In this document: in pieces, positions 58,638 to 64,000 of the stretch | Layout of the letters: the number at the start of each line of letters is the position of its first letter | Position numbering within the stretch: position 1 is the stretch's first letter | Source of the DNA: Xanthostigma xanthostigma | Taxonomy: Eukaryota > Arthropoda > Insecta > Raphidioptera > Raphidiidae | DNA length: 64,000 bases | Direction: 5' to 3' | NCBI GenBank assembly: GCA_963575645.1 | Contig: OY754475.1 | Coordinates: 20,436,509 to 20,500,508, forward strand | Notes under the pieces: model-generated | Databases searched by the model: none | The model's input: the letters and a program-made list of their open reading frames with translations, nothing else | Told to the model about the DNA's origin: nothing | Position numbers and translations under genes: made by a program

Positions 58638-59248
58638 ATGTCAATGTAACGACACTAATTTATCATTTCATATTTTAAATTGTAAATTAATACCTATGGT
58701 TTCCTTTTACTTTCGATGCAGAAGTGTTTTGGAATTTGTAATTTTCATTAATTAAATTAAAGTTCTTTTGTACCCGGGTGAAACCGGGACGGACCGCTGT
58801 CCGCTAGTCATTAATTAGCTTCATTCAAATACAACTTCTAAAAATTTATTTCATTACTACAAAAGATAACAGACTGGATACATATACATAACCTCTCTTT
58901 TGTTAGGGCAAGGATTAAAGATATTGATCTGTTTTTTAAACGTTTTAAATAGGTACTTACTGGCATAAAAATACGCATAGACACTGAGGCAGGTGCCAGT
59001 ATAAAAGAAATCGTCGGTTATATAATGTAAACAAAAAGTAATTTAATACGGCATTTTATGGGGAATTTGTTTTGTAGTATGTTTTGGTGGCCAATCCCTC
59101 CCAACGTCACGGCACATAAAGTCGCGATTTGTCTATTTTTATTCAGAGCACGGAGCTGTCTGTTAGCGCAAACAAGTGTTTGATTATTAATTTATTTATA
59201 AATAATAGCTTCAACAATTATTATCGCAGCTGCATATAATCAGTGACA

Positions 59249-60125
59249 ATGGTGATCACGGTGTACGTAAGCGGTATCAGCGGAAATAAAGAGGTAAATA
59301 CTTCGCCACATTTTTCGCATTGACAATTTTGACGTATCACCTAGTGATATAAAAGATCATAATAACGACACTCCCACTTTGAAATAGTCATAGTTGATTC
59401 ACCATGTGGAAAAATCTGATTTATCTCATTGTTCTGGATTTGTTTAATTTTAACTTTTTGATAAATTATTTTATCTGACGCTTCCATTCGTGTCATTGAC
59501 ATCGGGGTTCATTAACCACGATTTGTAATTAAAATAATTCCAATTTAAAAACGTACGTGCCATGAATAAATTAATTAGCTCGCTTTCGATTTCATTCGCA
59601 TTGCTCAATTTGTTTTAATTAAAGATTAATTGTGTAATAACCTTCGACGATTGTTTTTATTGATCGGACTCGTGTGTGTTTTAGGTAAAAAAAAGACAGC
59701 AAAAATTAGTTCTGATCTTAGATTCGCGCGGAATCGAATACGAATCGATAGACATAGCGGAGCCCGGAAGGCAAACGGAACGCGACAGGATAAAAGAATT
59801 TGCCACAAAGCCGGCGCTGCCACCGCAGATATTCAACGGCGATAAATATTGCGGCGGATATGACCAGTTCGATTTGGCGAACGAAAATGACGAGATAGAA
59901 GCATTTTTAGGACTGCCTGCAGCGACGAACGGAGCGAGCGAAAGTGTAGTATCTTCTGCCGAAGTCACTTTAGGCAACGGAGTATCCGAAAACCATGTAG
60001 ACGAAGCCGTAGAGACGATAAAGACCGAAGAGGCCGAAAAACAAGTTGAAAGTGAAAAAGTCGAAGAAAAAGAAACCAACGGAGACGAAGAAGAGGAGGA
60101 GGAAGAAGAAGAAGAAGACGAATAA
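59249..60125 (+). CDS. SH3BGRL: SH3BGRL-family protein (SH3-binding, glutamate-rich, thioredoxin fold)
   Basis: Two exons: 59249-59293 (MVITVYVSGISGNKE) and 59685-60125 (VKKRQQKLVLILDSRGIEYE onward), 161 aa, with a phase-0 intron of 391 nt. The first about 95 residues form the small thioredoxin-like domain of this family, which lacks the CxxC redox pair. The proline motif ALPPQIFNG, near residue 65, is the usual SH3/EVH1-contact site, followed by YCGGYDQFDLANENDEIEAF. A low-complexity acidic tail (EEEEEEEEEEDE) ends the protein, as in longer members and the fly orthologue. Cytoplasmic adaptor role is inferred from the family. A poly(A) signal AATAAA lies at 60425. Confidence 0.94.
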
Positions 60126-61329
60126 CTCGTATCACATATAAATGACAAAATAGAATTTTGTAAGTCGATTACATTCGCGCTCATTTGGTTGTCCAATTAA
60201 TTTGAAACAGTATTTTTTTCGTTTTTACACAAGAAGATGTAACGTTGGGTTTTCATTTTTTTTTTTTTTTGAAATTTTTTTGAGAACGTTATTGATTTTG
60301 AGGTAAGTTCTAGTCAAATTATTCTTTTTGCCATTTAAATTGTTCAGTACGCCCGAACAAAAGAAAGAACACGTTTTATGAGCGCCAATGTAATTGAAAA
60401 TATTTTTTACGATCGGGTTTCCGAAATAAAATTTTTATACATCGGATATAATTCATCTTTAAGAGTATTTTATAATAAGTTCCAGAACTGTAATATTACG
60501 CTTTAAATGCATAAAATAACCGTAAGACATCCGACGACTCAATGGAAGTTGCTGTAGTTTCGGTGTGCGTTTTGTTAAAAATCAAATTAGAAGCTTGAAT
60601 TTTAATGCAGATTAAACAAAGCTTGAGTGTTTTGTTTAAAAAAAAAACGCAAAAACGATAATTTCACGTTTATATTGCCTTATTGTTATGCACCTAAATA
60701 TTTATAATTTTTCGGTTTAAAGAAAAAACTTGTTTAAAAAAGAGTAGTATTCCCGAAATTAATTTTATCGATGCGTAATAAAATTTATTTAATTTTGTTT
60801 TTCGATATGAAAAATATAAATATAGAAACAGATCATTTTGCTGTTTATTCTGTTATTCGTTTTCTTGTTAAGTATATTCACAAAAAGTTTTTATTGCAAA
60901 CACGATTATCGATTAAGTTTTATCACTTCTTTTAATGATTGTTAATTTGATTAGTTTATGGCCAAAAGCATATAATATAGGATAAATAGAGAAGATTGGT
61001 TTAAAAAAATAATACAAATATTTTTCATATTAATTAATAGTTTAATTTTATTTAAAAAATATGGATATATTATTAATTTTCTTTGTATGTATTGTTTATA
61101 AGCAAAAAAATACATTGAATTTCAATTTGTAAATATTTAAAAATAAAATCTTTTTAAACAAGCGTATTATTATTGACTAACAGTAAATAAAATTATCGAC
61201 CAATTTTTCAGACAACATATTAACAAAAAAAAACTGTTTAGGCAAATTCTGTTATACGAAATCTATGTAAAATGTTCTCCTCTTTCGTTTAAGACTGGTT
61301 TCAAACCGATCTGATTTAAATTGAGCGAG

Positions 61330-61458
61330 AAATTAGCAAACACAGGGTCAGGCGGAACGTTACGTTAGGAACGTTACACTTTTTCGTGCATGCAGCCGGT
61401 GTTTTATCAATTTATAAGATTGGTGATTCATCAATTTATAAGACGTTATCACGTCAAA
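61330..61458 (-). repeat. Dispersed inverted-repeat element, copy 2 of 3
   Basis: Shares 'cagggtcaggcggaacgtta' and 'acactttttcgtgca' with the reverse of 39500-39560, and ends 'gacgttatcacgtcaa'. A small internal duplication ('tcatcaatttataaga') is present. Confidence 0.6.
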
Positions 61459-61469
61459 AAAGACAAAAG

Positions 61470-61633
61470 CACTCAGGGAGTGCCGGCAGAAGTGAAAACT
61501 TGAATATTACCTCTACTCTCCATCCGTCTTACGAATTTTCGATCAGGTCACGTGTCCTGACGCGAGTTTAACATTTTTTACCCATTACAAAAAAAGTGTA
61601 CAACGCCGCTAAAGAAGTTTTCACTTCAAAAAT
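61470..61633 (-). repeat. Dispersed repeat shared with 47542-47800
   Basis: 'gggagtgccggcagaagtga' to 'aagaagttttcacttcaaaa' is the inverted counterpart of 47542-47800. The 47.5-kb copy has about 90 bp more in its middle. Non-coding. Confidence 0.65.
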
Positions 61634-62190
61634 ATATAATTAATACATTAACGTTTCAATCCGGATTTTATTTATTGAAGAATTCTACTCAGACGTTAAT
61701 CAAAGATTTGATTATTGACTTACGTTGACGTATTATGACTTCGCTATCGTCTGTCAAGTCATTTCAAATCGGTTCATCCGTCGTCTTTCAATGGCAAGCT
61801 ATTGTTACCTCGACGTGCATACTTTGTAAATTTAATTATAAAAAGCTCAACGCAGAATAAAAAAAAAAGTTTTTTAAGTGCCTTTATTACAATATATTTC
61901 TATCAATTTAAAATATGTATAATTTTGACAATATGTAATTGAATCTGCACATAACTTAAATACTAAATATACAAAACTCACTTTTTTCAGAAAATATTAC
62001 AAATCATAAATACTGTTCAACCTTTGCAGTTTTCAGCAAATAAAGATCTATACAAAAACCAAATCAGATTTATTTCTTACACGAAACTTACGAAAACTGC
62101 ATTTTATTCACAAATACATAATATTGTCTATGAATAATCTTTAAAATTAACTAGAACTAACAGATTTTCATTGTTCGAGCAGACGCGTAT

Positions 62191-63299
62191 TTAATCGGTT
62201 CCGAAATACTTCTGACCGAAATGATTGGGCGCTACGGGATGCAGTTCCGAAGTGAGAACTTTCATGCAAGGAAACGTGCTCAGAACTGTCTTTGCCGCGG
62301 CCGGCGTACAGAACAAGTTGGACAGTATTATGCAGTCTTCTTTTACTCCGTGTTCTTTTAGAACGGCGACGGCCTAAAAAAAAAAAAAAAAATTGGTTGT
62401 CTGTAGAGTCGGTTTACGGACGATAGTTTTACGTGATAACGTCATAAAGAAACATAGATGAACTCTCTGACGTCACGCGAGAAGAGAGAGAAATGCGTAC
62501 AAGCGGACGCTTGGGCCGATCGTGCCTCTCTACCGCTCTTGCTTGCACGCTCAGGCGGAACGTGACACTTTTTCGTGCGTGCAGCCGGTGTTTCATCAAT
62601 TTATAAGACGTTATCACGTCAACAAAACACTCTGTAAATAAAAAGTATACGTCGGCTTTCTTTTTCGACATCGCAGTAATTCTCACCTTCGACACGGTGT
62701 TTCCGGTCGACATAATCGGATACATCAGCAGAACTTGTCTCCGCGCAATATCGTCGGGGAACCTCGCGTAGACGACTCGAGCCTCGTGGGTATCGGCATC
62801 ACTCTCGACCAAGATCTTGCCGATTCGTATCGATCTGCAGCAGTCTCGCAAACCCTGTTCCATCGCTTCCCCTGAAAAAACTGATGTACTTATTTATCCG
62901 TCGTCGAAACAAACCGCTTAAAAAGCCGAACCTACCGGACCTTACTATCGAGACGCCGCAGTTGCCGGAACCATATTTCAGACCTTCGTAACAGCCTCCC
63001 GTCGGAGTGATGACTTCGCATTTGCTGAACGGAAGTTGATTCAAACTTTCTTCGATGACTAGTCGGATTAAGCGATCGGCGTAAAACTTAAAATCACTTC
63101 GAGTTGTGTTTCTAAAACAAAAACGGCCGCTATCAAAGACGGATCATCTCCGCACCGAATCGACCAAATATTTATTGATCACTTACTTGTCCCGCAAAAT
63201 CGTTTGTAATTCCTTGACTTGATCGTTCGGCGGCAGTATTTTCAAATTACCATCGTATTCGTTGTATATTGCATCGTTTGATGGATCGGGACTGCCCAT
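62191..63299 (-). CDS. UPRT: Uracil phosphoribosyltransferase homologue (animal UPRT family)
   Basis: Four exons, all with matching phases: 63299-63187 (MGSPDPSNDAIYNEYDG), 63111-62936 (FYADRLIRLVIEESLNQLPF, CGVSIVRSG), 62871-62687 (EAMEQGLRDCCRSIRIGKIL, MYPIMSTGNTVSK) and 62373-62191 (AVAVLKEHGVKEDC, ending HPVAPNHFGQKYFGTD), 218 aa. The fold is that of phosphoribosyltransferases, which in microbes join uracil and PRPP to UMP. In the animal branch the PRPP-loop region reads YPIMSTGNT, where microbial enzymes have an aspartate in place of the tyrosine, and enzymatic activity is doubtful. Length and the C-terminal HFGQKYFGTD fit the animal family closely. The third intron (62374-62686) holds a dispersed repeat and a 16-17 A/T run next to the acceptor. 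Confidence 0.94.
62408..62620 (-). repeat. Dispersed inverted-repeat element, copy 3 of 3, inside UPRT intron
   Basis: Starts 'gtcggtttacggacgatagt' and ends 'agacgttatcacgtc', with 'ttttacgtgataacgtc' near the left end. About 213 bp, and the fullest of the three copies. It occupies most of the 313-nt intron. Confidence 0.7.
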
Positions 63300-63633
63300 T
63301 TCAACTGAGTAATAAGAAACGAAATAGTCACGTCTTATTTTCTAGATGTGAATTCTTTCTAGGTTATGCGAGGTGCCAGGAGCTGTTAAAATGTAAACAT
63401 TAAGGACGTCACTGACGCAGATATTTGTAAATTGTTATTGAATATTTAAAATGAATAAACTTGTTCAAATTGCAATACTGAATTCACGAACAATAAATAG
63501 ACCGCTGTAATAGGAGTATAAAATAAATATTACCAGTTTTTTTATATCCTTCAAGGTTTCGAATGTATAATGTCAAATGTCAGTCGAATGGTTTGCATTT
63601 TGCAACTTTTTTGGGCCTTTGAAAATTTAAATT
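63300..63633. other. Presumed divergent promoter region of UPRT
   Basis: About 330 bp between the UPRT start codon and a candidate plus-strand first exon. No TATA box is obvious. No repeat is seen. Confidence 0.4.
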
Positions 63634-63672
63634 ATGCAAAAGCAAAAGAGGAGAGTCGATAACGTTCTCTAC
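63634..63672 (+). CDS. Possible first coding exon of a divergent gene
   Basis: ATG at 63634 opens MQKQKRRVDNVLY and runs exactly into a strong donor (GTAAGT) at 63673. The position, back to back with UPRT, suits a gene that continues past the window end. Thirteen codons are too few to name it. Confidence 0.3.
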
Positions 63673-64000
63673 GTAAGTAGAATTTAGAAACAAATGTTTG
63701 TGAACCCCGGCAATTCCCCACCTGATGTCGATACCTATTTCCAAAAACTAATGTCTAATTCTCACAGCTCGCCAACGAACGAGGAAGCTGTGGGTATTGA
63801 CATTAAATTGTGTTAATAGTTTTTGGAAATTGGTCTTTCACCGAAACCCTAAAAACCTATGTGCGAAAGTCGAGGTCCGCCTGTGGAAATGATTGGTAAG
63901 GATCGCTGCGTACAAAATTCCTCAAAGTTTCACTGGGCACCTATTCATCAGGCTGCTTACAGTAACAGGTCAGTGAATTCCACGCAAAATGCATAAAAGC
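63673..64000. other. Window end, no further gene seen
   Basis: Would be the first intron of the candidate gene. A short inverted pair ('atttccaaaaacta' at about 63738 / 'tagtttttggaaat' at about 63817) flanks a stretch of about 60 bp. Otherwise unremarkable. Confidence 0.4.

Larger units (their letters stand above)
57419..59248. other. Region with a duplicated block and a hAT insertion, upstream of SH3BGRL
   Basis: A block at about 57752-58025 is repeated at about 58155-58860. Both copies share 'gacacaggtgtccatcg', 'gccatcgacgccgccgataa', 'attaatacctatggtttc' and 'ttcttttgtacccgg'. Copy 2 has a 24-bp internal duplication and the 362-bp hAT insertion. From 58870 to 59248 lies only the presumed promoter and 5' UTR of the SH3BGRL gene. 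Confidence 0.7.
60126..62190. other. 3' UTR of SH3BGRL gene and repeat-rich spacer
   Basis: AATAAA occurs at 60425 and again near 60778. From about 61186 to 61700 several dispersed-repeat fragments are nested: an arm of the 11.4-kb palindrome family, a copy of the 'acgttatcacgt' element (61330-61458) and a segment shared with 47542-47800 (61470-61633). No gene is seen; convergent SH3BGRL and UPRT genes end on either side. Confidence 0.55.

Noticed and set aside
59681..60196. Serine-rich minus-strand protein opposite the SH3BGRL exon
   Set aside because: It is the complement of the glutamate-rich tail (GAA/GAG runs read as TTC/CTC/TCT); the plus-strand frame has clear homology.

Overview
The window looks like nuclear DNA of a moth or butterfly (Lepidoptera). 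It is AT-rich, its genes have short GT-AG introns, and it carries dispersed repeats of a kind I associate with lepidopteran genomes (for example the block opening with 'accgacttcaaaaaagg' at 45.64 kb and the 'gttacccgcgaatttgt' block at 22.74 kb). The first 38 kb are filled by an arthropod-type family of ZAD zinc-finger genes. No organism name can be read from the sequence.

Region 0.9-38.1 kb is a head-to-tail array of 15 two-exon ZAD-C2H2 zinc-finger genes, all on the minus strand (called ZAD1 to ZAD15 here in coordinate order). Each has a small first exon of 49-50 codons with the first CxxC of the ZAD domain, a phase-0 intron of 61-834 nt at the same place, and one long second exon with the second CxxC, an acidic linker and 7-14 C2H2 fingers. 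Four subgroups can be seen from the linkers: ZAD2 and ZAD5-8 (repeated IKEEP-like motifs), ZAD1/3/4/9/14 (VKCEYPE and VKQE motifs), ZAD10/11/15 (lysine-rich linker) and ZAD12/13. ZAD3/ZAD4 and ZAD5-ZAD8 are recent duplicates. Duplication, deletion and decay of single fingers are visible.

Region 39.0-46.7 kb holds the 3' half of a plus-strand LUBEL/HOIP-type linear-ubiquitin E3 ligase: most of RING1, the IBR, the catalytic RING2 and the LDD. The LDD part is encoded by two adjacent homologous 169-nt exons of identical phase only 25 nt apart, which looks like a mutually exclusive exon pair. The 5' half of the gene is not seen near it. Its introns are loaded with inverted-repeat transposons.

Region 46.7-59.2 kb is repeat-rich: MITEs, a MADF-domain transposon remnant, a 26-bp minisatellite running into about 5.03 kb of uninterrupted 8-bp repeat (628 units), a tRNA-derived SINE, a 410-bp fold-back, and a duplicated block of which one copy carries a hAT-like insertion. 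Region 59.2-63.3 kb returns to ordinary genes: an SH3BGRL-type protein (plus strand, two exons) and a UPRT-family protein (minus strand, four exons), with a possible divergent first exon at 63.63 kb.

The ZAD array is presumably a lineage-specific set of DNA-binding regulators. LUBEL would act in NF-kB/IMD-type ubiquitin signalling. The housekeeping genes at the right end have no evident functional link to either. All splice sites were placed by eye from consensus sequences and reading-frame continuity.
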